Assembly: GCF_004114535.1 (NCBI RefSeq)
Contig: NZ_LBJC01000020.1
Location: forward strand, 248,001-312,000
Length of the DNA: 64,000 nucleotides
Reading direction: 5' to 3'
Source of the DNA: Bradyrhizobium nanningense
GTDB taxonomy: Bacteria; Pseudomonadota; Alphaproteobacteria; Rhizobiales; Xanthobacteraceae
Shown: piece after piece, positions 27,342 to 36,049 of the stretch
How positions within the stretch are numbered: the stretch's first letter is position 1
Layout of the letters: the number at the start of each line of letters is the position of its first letter
Program-made: the position numbers and the translations under genes
Notes under the pieces: generated by a model
What the model saw: the letters and a program-made list of their open reading frames with translations, nothing else
What the model was told of the DNA's origin: nothing
Database searches by the model: none

Positions 27342-27890
27342 TCATGCTCGTCGAAGCGGCTGTTTGGATGTGGCTGCATGCTCCAGCGCGAATTTCGGTA
27401 CGGACGCTCCTTGAGAGCCAAGGCTTACGAGCGTTATGTCCGCTCCAATCGGCAGCGCAAGCGCATCGGGACGCAGATAGACGAACCCACCCAGCTGCGA
27501 ACCCAAGCGTTGTTCTGCTGCTCTCATCTCCGACTCGTTTGCCGCGACAAACAGGACTTTGAACCCGCGATTTGCAAACCACTCCATTCTCCGAAGCTCG
27601 AGCTCCTGACCGCGATCGATCGGCACTCCTGCCGGTGTCCGTTCAATCATGGAGGCAGGCGGAAAGTTTGTCACTCCGGTCATCTTTGCATCCTGTAACA
27701 GATCTACCATGTCTTCCCAGCAGGCAAACGGATCGATCATGACGATCGCCGCGTAGCAGGAAGGGGGCGCTTTGGGGCTCGTTTGCAAGTCTCGCAGGAG
27801 ACAGTCGTTCCAGTCGATGACGGGAAGTGTAGCCATGACGAACATGGCATTCTGCGGAAGGGTCCGCAGTGACGGAGCATAGATCGTCAT
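27342..27890 (-). CDS. Short PEP-hydrolase-like barrel protein
   Basis: A 182-residue protein convergent with the regulator; their stops are 4 bp apart. MFVMATLPVIDWNDCLLRDL, MIDPFACWEDMVDLLQDAKM followed by TGVTNFPPASMIERTPAG, and FANRGFKVLFVAANESEMRA line up with the same segments of the barrel in the regulator (GVTNFPSV) and of the 289-residue barrel protein (GVINYPTI). It lacks the last third of the barrel, including the LLGGGPI-type phosphate-binding loop. The start at 27890 has GGTGAT just upstream; an upstream TTG start is possible but less likely. It may be a stand-alone accessory or a shortened copy; function unknown. Confidence 0.65.
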   Translation of the reverse strand: MTIYAPSLRTLPQNAMFVMATLPVIDWNDCLLRDLQTSPKAPPSCYAAIVMIDPFACWEDMVDLLQDAKMTGVTNFPPASMIERTPAGVPIDRGQELELRRMEWFANRGFKVLFVAANESEMRAAEQRLGSQLGGFVYLRPDALALPIGADITLVSLGSQGASVPKFALEHAATSKQPLRRA

Positions 27891-27952
27891 CTGATCACCG
27901 CGAGACGAGGAGAGACTTGCGACAAGGCGACCTAAGACATTGGCTCTCACGG

Positions 27953-27972
27953 TTCTACCCAATTCTACCCAT
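27953..27972 (+). promoter_or_regulatory. Tandem direct repeat operator candidate (TCTACCCA x2)
   Basis: TTCTACCCAATTCTACCCAT, two copies with a 10-bp period. As at 18.46 and 28.74 kb the plus strand carries the CCCAA orientation, and a -10-like TTACAC starts at 27991 at the same distance as in those promoters. A TCTAGACC motif follows at 28012, as it does at 28791 in the Tm-1-like operon promoter. It also lies 63 bp upstream of the divergent short barrel gene, which it could serve in reverse. Confidence 0.5.
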
Positions 27973-28043
27973 TTGAACGTTTCGCCGATCTTACACGCCG
28001 CTCCATCGAGGTCTAGACCACCACTGTCGATCTTGGAGGAGCA

Positions 28044-28100
28044 ATGTCATGTCTTCCCTCGGCGAGGGAGCCGGGCTCGGCTGGAAGCGATGGATGCTAA
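28044..28100 (+). CDS. Possible 18-residue peptide after the orphan repeat promoter
   Basis: The ATG at 28044 follows GGAGGAG and encodes MSCLPSAREPGSAGSDGC. It lies where the first gene of a repeat-controlled operon would begin, but no long reading frame follows. Either a leader peptide or the leftover start of a lost gene. Weak evidence. Confidence 0.2.
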   Translation: MSCLPSAREPGSAGSDGC

Positions 28101-28733
28101 GGGCCGTCATCACTGTTCATGCTTGCGGTATGCTTGAGTGGCCTCTCCGCGTCTGTCCTCGCCTGCCGGATACGATTTGCCGATGCTGGCCCGAGCTCGG
28201 CTCGTTCTGAAAAAGGGCCCGTGAAGCGTCTGGGCTAAAAATTGCGGGCGAGCTATCGCTGCGCCTGACGAATCCGCTAGCAGACCGGTCGTCTGCTTTC
28301 CTCCCTGACTCAGCGCCGCTGCTGGAAAACTCCGGCAGCGGCATCTTTTTGTCTCGGAGCGCGCCGCCATGCGGGGGAGCCCAAACCATCAAAGCGTCGC
28401 CAGCTGACGCTCGCCTCAGTCCATCCAAATGGGAGGCGGCTTCCATCGTCACACGGCCCTCAATCACCTCGCTTCGAAACCGCTGTACCTCATCGGGGCA
28501 CCTTCATCGAAGCACAGGGGAAGCCTTCTGCCCGCCCCATTGCCTGTGATCCTTCTCAAGGATGCGGCAGGCGCCGGAGCGCTCTTGGCTCGCCAAGGAC
28601 GTCGCCTTGGTCAGCGCTCTCAGCGCTGTACGGCTATTCAACGCCACCTGCAAACTTCTGGACGTGCAATCTGCTGTTAATCGGACCTTGAGCCTCTCGG
28701 GAAGCGGCTGCTGCTGCTACGGCCGCTTTGCAC
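28101..28733. other. Region without recognisable gene
   Basis: Open frames of 60-115 codons occur on both strands, but none has a ribosome site together with a family signature. Nothing assigned. Confidence 0.3.
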
Positions 28734-28751
28734 CTACCCAACTTTACCCAA
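28734..28751 (+). promoter_or_regulatory. Tandem direct repeat operator candidate (TACCCAA x2)
   Basis: CTACCCAACTTTACCCAA, period 10 bp, 81 bp before the GTG of the Tm-1-like gene. A -10-like TTATGT starts at 28770, the same offset as in the 18.46 and 27.96 kb copies, and TCTAGACC at 28791 lies close to the predicted transcript start. Confidence 0.55.
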
Positions 28752-28831
28752 TCGCGCTCGTATCCGGGCTTATGTGCCATTTTACTCCGATCTAGACCTC
28801 CAGGTGTCCAGAAACGTCCAGGAGGAAGATC

Positions 28832-30082
28832 GTGTCTCACCATTGCGCGGACGACCAGAGGTCAGTCCGGGATGGTCACCCGTCCGATCCTGCCGGCAAG
28901 GTCGCGATCGTCGCAACCCTGGACACAAAGGGCCGCGAAACCGCTTATCTTGCGCGCGTCATCGAACAGTGCGGCCGCAAGACTCTTACGATTGATGTAG
29001 GCACATCAAACAGGAGAGGCAGAAGCGCGTCGGACTGCAGCGATGCACGGGTGGTCGCACCCGCCGAGCTCTTACGGGAAATAGCTGCAAGTGCGCGTGA
29101 AGAGGTGAAGGAGCTCCTGCGATTAGGTGCGATCGACGCCATCGTCGGAGTAGCGGGCGGCAAAGGCAGTGCAGTCTTCGGTGAAGTTGTTTCGGAGTTG
29201 CCGTATGGATTCCCGAAGCTGCTGGTGAGCAGCGCAAGGCCAGCCCTCCTGGCCGAACTGGCCCTCCAAAACGACGTCATCCTCTATCCGACCCTGGTCG
29301 ATCTCTTCGGAATCAACGCGTTCACCGAACGCGTTCTGGACAATGCCGGGCGGGCCATTGCGGCGATGCGTTATGTACCGGCTCAAGGTCGGCAGAAGAG
29401 AAAGATTGTTGCGATCACGGCCTTTGGGGTCACGACGCCGGCGGCAAATCGCTGTGTCGCGCGGCTGGCAGAGGCAGGCATCGACGCGATCGTCTTTCCG
29501 GCCAATGGCGCGGGTGGACGCAAGATGGAGCAACTCGTGTCCGCCGGTGAGTTCGATGCGGTGCTCGATCTGACCACAACCGAGCTTGCTGACGAGCTCG
29601 TCGGCGGCACCGCCAGTGCAGGTCCGGATCGGCTCAAAGCAGCTTCTCACCGCATGATTCCGCAGCTCATCGCGCCGGGGGCCGTCGATATGGTGAATTT
29701 TGGCCCGCCCTCGAGCGTGCCTGCCGAGTTCAAAGGGCGCCAATTCTATGCGCATACCCCCTTCACGACGCTCATGCGCACGACCGTCTCGGAGAACGAG
29801 CGCATAGGAAGGCTCACAGGCGCGCGCCTTTCGCAAGCAAAGGCGCCCGCTCTCGTTTTGTGGCCGGCCAAGGGGGTGTCTGACTATGACCGGGACGGCG
29901 GCATCTTTCGAAATCCTGAAGCCGATAGAGCCTGGTTCGACGCGGTCAGGCGGCATCTGCCGCGCTCGATCATCGCTCGCGAGCTGGATTGTCACATCAA
30001 TGATCCGGAATTTGCGGAGGCGGCCGCATCGTGGATCGTCGAACAATTGACACAAGGAGGTTCATCCCGTGCGGATGTTTGA
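28832..30082 (+). CDS. Tm-1-like ATP-binding protein (UPF0261)
   Basis: A 416-residue member of the UPF0261/Tm-1-like family. VAIVATLDTKGRETAYLARV near the start is the family's nucleotide-binding strand-loop. AIVGVAGGKGSAVFGEVVSE, KLLVSSARPALLAE and VDMVNFGPPSSVP are further family blocks. GTG at 28832 is supported by AGGAGG six bases upstream. In plants the tomato resistance protein Tm-1 fuses this domain to a PEP-hydrolase-like barrel; here the barrel gene follows and overlaps by 14 bp, the usual bacterial arrangement. The biochemical role in bacteria is not established. The pair, with an FAD enzyme, probably acts in catabolism of the imported compound. Confidence 0.88.
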   Translation: MSHHCADDQRSVRDGHPSDPAGKVAIVATLDTKGRETAYLARVIEQCGRKTLTIDVGTSNRRGRSASDCSDARVVAPAELLREIAASAREEVKELLRLGAIDAIVGVAGGKGSAVFGEVVSELPYGFPKLLVSSARPALLAELALQNDVILYPTLVDLFGINAFTERVLDNAGRAIAAMRYVPAQGRQKRKIVAITAFGVTTPAANRCVARLAEAGIDAIVFPANGAGGRKMEQLVSAGEFDAVLDLTTTELADELVGGTASAGPDRLKAASHRMIPQLIAPGAVDMVNFGPPSSVPAEFKGRQFYAHTPFTTLMRTTVSENERIGRLTGARLSQAKAPALVLWPAKGVSDYDRDGGIFRNPEADRAWFDAVRRHLPRSIIARELDCHINDPEFAEAAASWIVEQLTQGGSSRADV

Positions 30083-30938
30083 TCGGCCCGAAATACTTGC
30101 AAAGATCACAGCTCAAGTTGCGGCGGGGAAGGCAGTGCTTGCCGCGGCAAGCAGTTGCGGCCTCGTCGCAAAATGCGCAGCTCTCGGCGGCGCCGACATG
30201 CTCGTGGTCTACAGCACCGGGCTGTCGCGGTTGATGGGGCTGCCGACGAGCCGGATCGGTGATTCCAATGCGCGCACGCTCGGGCTCGCGGCGGAGATCC
30301 GCAACGTCGTCTCCTCCGTTCCTGTTATCGGCGGTATCGAGGCCTGGGATCCCCTCCGGCTCGATCTCGATGATCTCTTGGACAAGTTCTGGGCTGCCGG
30401 CTTCTCCGGCGTGATCAATTACCCGACCATTTCAACGATGGGTGCGAAATGGCGCGATCGTCGAGGCCGCGTCGGGCTCGGCTTTGAACGTGAGGTCGAG
30501 ATGATCGCAGCGGCCCGCAGGAAGAGCATCTTCTCGCTCGCCTATGTCGCAAGCGCGCACGATGCCAAAGCGATGGCAACCGCAGGAGCCGACTGCGTCG
30601 TCCCACATGTCGGCGCAACGCGCGGCGGGCTCGTTGGTCATGAGGAGGGACAGTCGATTGAAGAGGCCATCAGACGCATCAACGAGATCAATGCTGCGGC
30701 TCAGGCCGTTCGCCCGGATGTCATCCTTCTCTGCCATGGCGGGGCAATCGCTGAGCCCCAGGATACCTCGGAAGTCTACCGATCGACCGGATGCGTCGGC
30801 TTTGTTGGCGCCTCCTCCATCGAACGGATCCCGATCGAGCGGGCGGTGAAGGCTGCAGCCGAAGAATTCAAAGCCGTTCCGCTCCCGCGAAAGCGACAGC
30901 ATTCACTGCAGAGTCTGCACCGAGGCACGAATGAATAA
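30069..30938 (+). CDS. PEP-hydrolase-like TIM-barrel protein, partner of Tm-1-like
   Basis: A 289-residue TIM-barrel protein. It shows VLAAASSCGLVAKCAALGGA near the start (equivalent to the GAGIGSGM loop of the regulator), PVIGGIEAWDP, the strand-loop AAGFSGVINYPTISTMGAKW, AGADCVVPHVGATRGGLVGH and LLCHGGAIAEPQDTSEVYRS at the phosphate-binding end. GTG at 30069 is chosen because AAGGAGG lies seven bases upstream; an ATG six bases later is the alternative. The family name comes from similarity to phosphoenolpyruvate hydrolase/phosphonopyruvate-type barrels; its reaction here is unknown. The same domain forms the sensor half of the regulator at 25.6 kb. Confidence 0.85.
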   Translation: MRMFDRPEILAKITAQVAAGKAVLAAASSCGLVAKCAALGGADMLVVYSTGLSRLMGLPTSRIGDSNARTLGLAAEIRNVVSSVPVIGGIEAWDPLRLDLDDLLDKFWAAGFSGVINYPTISTMGAKWRDRRGRVGLGFEREVEMIAAARRKSIFSLAYVASAHDAKAMATAGADCVVPHVGATRGGLVGHEEGQSIEEAIRRINEINAAAQAVRPDVILLCHGGAIAEPQDTSEVYRSTGCVGFVGASSIERIPIERAVKAAAEEFKAVPLPRKRQHSLQSLHRGTNE

Positions 30939-32694
30939 CCAGATCACTAAATTGAAGCCCAATACCGCTTCCTTCTCCCAAACGCATGATTGGGAGACGG
31001 ACGTGCTCGTGATCGGCAGCGGCGCGGCCGGACTGTCGGCGGCGCTCTATGCGGCAAAGGCCGGTCTTCGCGTGACCGTGTGCGAGAAGTCTGCCCGGCT
31101 CGGTGGCACCACTGCCCTGTCGAACGGCATGATCTGGGTTCCATGCTCAATGCAGGCTCGAGCGGCGAAAATTGATGATTCGATCGCGAAAGCGAAGACC
31201 TATCTGCAACACGAACTTGGCAACTATTATCGCGCTGAGTTCGTAGACGCCTATCTTGAAGACGGCCCGACAGCGCTCGCCGGCCTGGAGAATGGGAGTG
31301 AAGTCAAATTCACACTGGCCTCCGCCCCCGATTATCATTCGAGCCAGATCGGCGGGGTTGACAAGGGCCGGGCGGTGAGCCCCGCACCTTATGACGGACG
31401 GCTTCTCGGCAAGGATTTCGACCTGATAGGTGATCCGATCCGGGTCGTGCTCGGCGGGATGATGATTTCATCCAGCGAGGTCAGAAGCTTCCTCAATCCC
31501 TTCCAGTCGGCTGCCGCGCTCAAGCACGTCCTGCGCCGCGTCGGCCGCTACGCAAGCGATCGGCTGCGCTACAGGAGAGGCACTGAACTCAGCGGGGGCA
31601 ATGCGCTGATCGCGCGGTTACTGGTCAGCCTGCGCAGATATGGCGTTGAAATCCGGCCAAGCTGCCCAGCGGTTGATCTGACGAAAGAGGGCGGGAGAGT
31701 CACTGGCGCAATCGTCAAGCGTGATGGCGCCGATCTCCGCATCCGCGCCTTTCACGGGGTGATCCTGGCAACTGGTGGCTTTGCGCGGAACGGTCAGTTG
31801 AGAGCCCAGCTCAGCCGAGCCCACCAGCACAATGATACGCTGGCCCACAGCGATGTCACTGGAGACGGCATTGCGCTCGCAGGCAAGCTCGGAGCTGCGA
31901 TCGATAATGACGTTGCATCGAGTGGATTCTGGACGCCCGTGTCGATCCTCAGGAACGGCCGCTCCTCGCAAGTGGTCCCGTACGGCTGGCTCGATCGTGG
32001 CCGTCCAGGTGTCATCGCCGTAGGGCCAAACGCCAAGCGCTTCGTCAATGAATCCAATTCCTACCACGACATCTGCCTTGCCATGTTCAACAACGGCTAT
32101 CCGGCGGACAAGCGGTTCTATTTCATCTGCGACAAGGAATTCGTCCGCCTCAGAGGCATGGGACACCTGCTCCCCTGGCCCTGGACTTTGAGCATCAAAA
32201 AATATGCCCGCATGGGCTACATCGAAATTGGCCGGACGATTGCGGAGCTTGCGGCGGAATTGGGGCTCGACCCGAAAGAGCTGCAAAAGACCGTTGAAGA
32301 ACATAATGCCCACGCAGCTGAAGGAAGCGATCCGCTCTTCAAACGCGGTGAATCGGCTTTCAACCGAACCCTGGGAGATCCGTCGGTCGGAAAGAAGAAC
32401 CCAAACCTTGGGGCTATCAAAAACGGGCCATTCATCGCGCTTCCGATTGTCCCGGCAACCCTCGGAACGGCGACCGGCCTGTCAACGGATCCTGGCGGAA
32501 GGGTCCTGAATGGAAACGGCGTGCCGATCGCAGGTCTTTATGCCTGCGGCAACGACATGACCTCACCGATGCGTGGGATCTATCCTGGGGCAGGCATTAC
32601 GATCGGACCGGCCATCGTGTTCGCCTACCGCGCGGTGAACAGCATCGTACAATCCACTCATCAAGGACAGACCGCGGCAGCATCCGGAGCGTAA
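30931..32694 (+). CDS. FAD-dependent oxidoreductase (fumarate reductase/ketosteroid dehydrogenase-like)
   Basis: A 587-residue flavoprotein. LVIGSGAAGLSAALYAAKAG is the Rossmann FAD motif, followed by EKSARLGGTTALSNGMIWVP, typical of the fumarate reductase/3-ketosteroid delta-1-dehydrogenase superfamily. ILATGGFARN is the second FAD segment, and LYACGNDMTSPMRGIYPGAG plus ITIGPAIVFAYRA close the FAD-binding domain. No signal peptide or heme motif, so probably cytoplasmic. The ATG overlaps the barrel gene by 8 bp, making three coupled genes. Likely it introduces or reduces a C=C or C-OH bond in the pathway substrate. Confidence 0.88.
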   Translation: MNNQITKLKPNTASFSQTHDWETDVLVIGSGAAGLSAALYAAKAGLRVTVCEKSARLGGTTALSNGMIWVPCSMQARAAKIDDSIAKAKTYLQHELGNYYRAEFVDAYLEDGPTALAGLENGSEVKFTLASAPDYHSSQIGGVDKGRAVSPAPYDGRLLGKDFDLIGDPIRVVLGGMMISSSEVRSFLNPFQSAAALKHVLRRVGRYASDRLRYRRGTELSGGNALIARLLVSLRRYGVEIRPSCPAVDLTKEGGRVTGAIVKRDGADLRIRAFHGVILATGGFARNGQLRAQLSRAHQHNDTLAHSDVTGDGIALAGKLGAAIDNDVASSGFWTPVSILRNGRSSQVVPYGWLDRGRPGVIAVGPNAKRFVNESNSYHDICLAMFNNGYPADKRFYFICDKEFVRLRGMGHLLPWPWTLSIKKYARMGYIEIGRTIAELAAELGLDPKELQKTVEEHNAHAAEGSDPLFKRGESAFNRTLGDPSVGKKNPNLGAIKNGPFIALPIVPATLGTATGLSTDPGGRVLNGNGVPIAGLYACGNDMTSPMRGIYPGAGITIGPAIVFAYRAVNSIVQSTHQGQTAAASGA

Positions 32695-32839
32695 GTGCGG
32701 TGTTTTCACCTCTTGGTCCAGCAACGACGGACGGCGGAGAGAGCGAAAGTGCGCAACGTCGGCCAGCTCGCTTTGAATACCTTATGGGCGGCCGTATCCC
32801 GCTTGATACCGGGCTTATCTTCTGACCTGGAGGGGCACG

Positions 32840-33168
32840 ATGCGCCGCTCACGCCACGCTAAGATCGTTGTAACCGTTGGTCCAGCGACCGCGTCGCCTG
32901 AAAAGCTTCGTGCGCTTTATCTTTCGGGGGCTGATACTTTCAGGCTGAACTTCAGCCACGGGACCCATGACGATCACGCCCGTGTGCTCGCCTCGATCCG
33001 TGCGTTGGAGCTGGAATTCAATCGGCCGATCGGTGTGCTGCAGGATCTGCAAGGCCCGAAGATCCGGATTGGCCGGCTCGATGAAGGGCAAGCTCGCGCG
33101 GGATGCCGGGGAGACGGTCTGCTTCGCGCTAAGAAGGACAGGCGGGAAGCAGTCAATCCCGCTGCCGC
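32840..33168 (+). pseudogene. Pyruvate kinase, N-terminal fragment with frameshift
   Basis: The ATG follows GGAGGGG and the product begins RSRHAKIVVTVGPATASPEK, then DTFRLNFSHGTHDDHARVLA and IGVLQDLQGPKIRIGRL: the N-terminal A-domain of pyruvate kinase with the substrate-binding Arg and K+-binding NFSHG. After GRLDEG the frame shifts because of an extra G (GAAGGGCAAGCTC), and the true continuation GKLARDAGETVCFALRRTGG is in another frame. At about 33168 pyruvate kinase sequence stops and IS1595-type transposase sequence begins. No functional enzyme is possible. Confidence 0.8.
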
Positions 33169-33343
33169 GCGGCATGAAGGGTACCTATCAGCATTGCGCC
33201 GAGAAGCATTTGCACCGATATTTGAACGAGTTTGATTTCCGCTGCAGCAATCGCGTTGCTCTTGGCGTGAACGATCTCGACCGTGCAGAAGTGCGTTGAA
33301 GGGTGCCGCTGGAAAGCGCCTCACCTATAAGACAACTAACTAG
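33168..33343 (+). pseudogene. IS1595-family (ISXO2-like) transposase C-terminus
   Basis: RGMKGTYQHCAEKHLHRYLN and EFDFRCSNRVALGVNDLDRA are the highly conserved C-terminus of IS1595/ISXO2-like transposases. A one-base shift near 33295 moves the final LKGAAGKRLTYKTTN to another frame, ending in a TAG at 33341. Only the last ~55 residues remain, fused to the pyruvate kinase remnant. Confidence 0.8.
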
Positions 33344-33357
33344 CCAAGAGGCGCCCT

Positions 33358-33520
33358 ACGGCAAAAGCCGCCGCTCCCCCAAAAGGGAAAAAGGCAGAGC
33401 CAAAAACGAAACTGACCGACAAAGAACAATCCGAGCGATTCATGCAAACCGCTCGTGAGCTTGGCGTTGACGAGAGTGGCGAAAAGTTTGAGCGGGCCCT
33501 AGGAAAAATCACTTCGTTAA
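33358..33520 (+). pseudogene. Small passenger ORF following the IS1595 transposase, start codon lost
   Basis: AKAAAPPKGKKAEPKTKLTD, then KEQSERFMQTARELGVDESG and EKFERALGKI: a Lys-rich small protein of a type that commonly follows IS1595-type transposases in rhizobia (recalled from experience, not checked). The expected ATG is ACG at 33358. The C-terminus runs into unrelated sequence at the end of the convergent DUF3800 gene. Confidence 0.45.
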
Positions 33521-34348
33521 CAGCCGCGAGGTCGGGTCGGGCAAAGTCATCCTGGCCCCTTCACGTCGCCGACTTAGCCACCGCGCCGCATCTTGCGGTC
33601 CGGAGAAAGCACTCATCACGGATTTGGTGAAAGGCATCTTTTTTACTGCATCAGCAAGAGTCCTGCGGATGCCGCTTTCCTTCAGGTCTATATGGATTTG
33701 AGGTATGTCTCTCTTACATCCCCAGGGAAACTGATAGCTCTGGATAGCCTCTCGATTCCCTTCATTGTGCCATTTCCTGATCCACCATGCGTACAGGTCA
33801 GCGGCTTGGAGCGGCATAAATCTTTCATCTGGTCTGAAGATTGGCGTGCTGCCGATACGGCCTTGCGCCGCTGGATTCATCAATACCTTCATCCAGTCCC
33901 ACATCTCCAAGATATGAACCTTTTCCGACTCGTCATCGAAGATGAAATCTACTGGATCGTTCCACTGCATGAATTTCTGCTGATGTATGGCCAAAATCTC
34001 AATGAGGCCGCGCGATGCGATGTAATATGGATTTTCAAGGTTTTCTCGCCCGAGCACGGTTTCTGTAACCAATTCGCGAACGGCCTTCTTGAGGGCGGCC
34101 GTATCAACCGCAATTGAGATGGCTGCTTGCATGTTGTGCTTTTCAATCAGTCGGTAAAAGTACGCAGCTATTTCTAGCCGCTCTTTCATCTCGAACATTT
34201 TGAACCGCGCCATTTGGGCATGGTCCAGTTGCGCTTTCCAATCATCTGAAAAGCTGGCCCACGTGTCAGCATCGGCAATATAGCCGGCCAAAACAAGCGA
34301 CCGCTTATCGCCGGTACCACTGCCATCAATGTACGCCTGCAGCACCAT
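33509..34348 (-). CDS. DUF3800 domain protein
   Basis: A 279-residue protein with the DUF3800 pattern. MVLQAYIDGSGTGDKRSLVL and AGYIADADTWASFSDDW form the N-terminal D-x-SG strand, VDFIFDDESEKVHILEMWDW is the central acidic strand, and RFMPLQAADLYAWWIRKW the conserved LQ-x-ADL motif. The acidic residues resemble an RNase H-like fold, but function is unproven. Such proteins are frequent in genomic islands and near mobile elements. The open frame continues about 100 codons upstream, but homology starts at the Met at 34348. The C-terminal ~20 residues (ARMTLPDPTSRLLTK) overlap IS passenger DNA and may not be original. Confidence 0.7.
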   Translation of the reverse strand: MVLQAYIDGSGTGDKRSLVLAGYIADADTWASFSDDWKAQLDHAQMARFKMFEMKERLEIAAYFYRLIEKHNMQAAISIAVDTAALKKAVRELVTETVLGRENLENPYYIASRGLIEILAIHQQKFMQWNDPVDFIFDDESEKVHILEMWDWMKVLMNPAAQGRIGSTPIFRPDERFMPLQAADLYAWWIRKWHNEGNREAIQSYQFPWGCKRDIPQIHIDLKESGIRRTLADAVKKMPFTKSVMSAFSGPQDAARWLSRRREGARMTLPDPTSRLLTK

Positions 34349-34502
34349 CAGATGACGCGAGGGGTTTCCATTCTGGGCAAGCCGCTGACGAGGGCCCATG
34401 CATCTGCGGCGGCATGCCGGGCAGCCTTCATGGCCTACCCCGGGCCTGCATACCACTTGGGTACGGCAACTACAATGTGCCCAGACCGGCAGCCCTTCCT
34501 CG

Positions 34503-35560
34503 ATGGACAAGACCCGAAAGTGTCCGCAACTGATTGCAGCTCGCCTGATCACGAGCCCACATTGCTTGAGCGCCGGCAGCATCAGCCTGGCCGATATACT
34601 TCCCTTTATCGAAGAAAAGCTGTCGATCGGCCTGTGGCGGAGCAATGAAAGTGGGCAGATGCAATGGTCTCCCGGATTCTACGAAGTGTTCGGACTGGAC
34701 CCGCGTCAAACAGAGCCGTCCCCTGCCGAGATCGACAGGAGAATTCATCCCGAGGACGGCGGCCGCGTCCGCAGGTTCGGACAGCGATCAATCGCCCATG
34801 CGACACTCGAGGGTGAATTTCGGATCATCCGGCACAACGGCACCTTGCGCAGGATTTGCGCCCGAGCCGAGCCGTTGCCGGACCCGACCGCAAGCCGCAA
34901 TGGATGCTTGGCCTTGCTGCCGATGTCACGGAAAAGCAAAACTTGTCCGAGGCTCTCAACATTGCAACGGAGCGCTCGAGAGCTCTGGCGCGGCTCGTTC
35001 GGGGGCTGGTATGGGACGGCCAGTTGTGATGGTCACATCAGCGCGTTTTCCGATCCAGACCCCTGCGTGGAATACGGCAATCCGGGAAAGTGGGCGGACC
35101 TTCTCCATGACAAGGAATGCGAACCCGTTTTGAGGGAGTGGCAAGTCTCCTTAGCAACGGGACAGCCATCCGAGGTGGAGGCCCGGTTGCGGCAGGCAAA
35201 TGGAGCTTACCGTTGCCATCAATGCACGGCTGTACCGCTCGGCAACAGCAATGGCGGTGTAAGCGAGTGGCTCGGCTTGTGGATCGACGCGCATTAGGAT
35301 AACTCGCAAGGGAGCGGAAAGGCGCATCGAAGCTCACGGGGAGGCAATTGCGAGCCGCACGGGGGATGCTGAACTGGTCGGTGAAGCAGGTGGCCAAGCG
35401 AAGCGGGTTTTCATGCGCCGTCATCAGGCAGCTCGAAGAGTACAATGACACGCTTCCCGGATCCGACGATCTGCTACAGACTCTGTTGACCACGTTTGCG
35501 GGTGCGGGAATTGAATTCACATTTCCGCTGGTCGGCAAGCAAGGTGTTCGGCCACAATGA
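34503..35560 (+). pseudogene. PAS-domain + XRE-HTH sensor-regulator, frameshifted
   Basis: ATG at 34503. SIGLWRSNESGQMQWSPGFY then EVFGLDPRQTEPSPAEIDRR is a PAS (fold 3) domain and EGEFRIIRHNGTLRRICARA its end. Near 34920 the frame breaks; the continuation GLAADVTEKQNLSEALNIAT is one frame away. A second sensor-like domain (DPDPCVEYGNPGKWADLLHD, LREWQVSLATGQPSEVEARL) ends with a stop at 35297. The final DNA-binding part, LRAARGMLNWSVKQVAKRSG with GIEFTFPLVGKQGVRPQ, follows in another frame up to 35560. The order PAS-PAS-HTH is found in Bradyrhizobium regulators; here two frameshifts separate the parts. Confidence 0.65.
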
Positions 35561-36049
35561 CTTGATACCTTCTCGGTGCCGAACTCACTGCCTGCGGCCA
35601 TCGTGAAGTGGTGCGTCAGCTCGTCTGGTTTCCTCCGATAGTTCGGCAAGCGCTAACGACGCGCGTTTGCGAGCGCCTGCGGTGAGGGCATGCGGATAGC
35701 TCTCTGTCGCTTTTGGCTGCATCGAAATTGGGCTGGCGAGAACGGCCGGCGACCCGCCGGGGCCTCTTTAACGTGTCCCGCAATGTCGGTCGCCTGGCCA
35801 ACATTACCCAACATTACTCAAATCTTCCTGCGTTGATCTAGGCAATCTCGTGCCGCATGTCGTGAATGAAGCGCCGACAGGCGGGCCGCCCAAGAGGCTC
35901 ACCATTGCCTGCAACTCCCCTTGTCGGGATGACCTTCCAGGAGCGCTCTCGTGTCAGCAGCCCTTCGCATTCCAACGTGCAGCTCACGCCTTCGAGCGCT
36001 CGGCGTGAAGATGATTTGCTCCCAAGCCCAAGGAATGTGACGCAGCAAC
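35561..36049. other. Intergenic region, promoter side of the branched-chain-type importer
   Basis: No supported gene. It contains the direct repeat at 35804-35822 and the presumed promoter of the LivH-type operon. Confidence 0.4.
35804..35822 (+). promoter_or_regulatory. Tandem direct repeat operator candidate (TTACCCAA/TTACTCAA)
   Basis: TTACCCAACATTACTCAAA, two octamers with a 10-bp period and one mismatch, 228 bp before the LivH-type permease start. It resembles the copies at 18.46 and 28.74 kb. No clear -10 is seen at the offset found there; TCTAGG at 35837 is the closest. Confidence 0.45.

Noticed and set aside
18480..28832. Sigma-54 (-24/-12) promoters near the TTACCCAA repeats
   Set aside because: Searched by eye for TGGC-N8-TTGC types upstream of 18599 and 28832 because of the NtrC-like regulator. 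None found, and the regulator lacks GAFTGA.
29123..30055. 310-codon minus-strand frame
   Set aside because: Mirror of the Tm-1-like gene; no family and no ribosome site.
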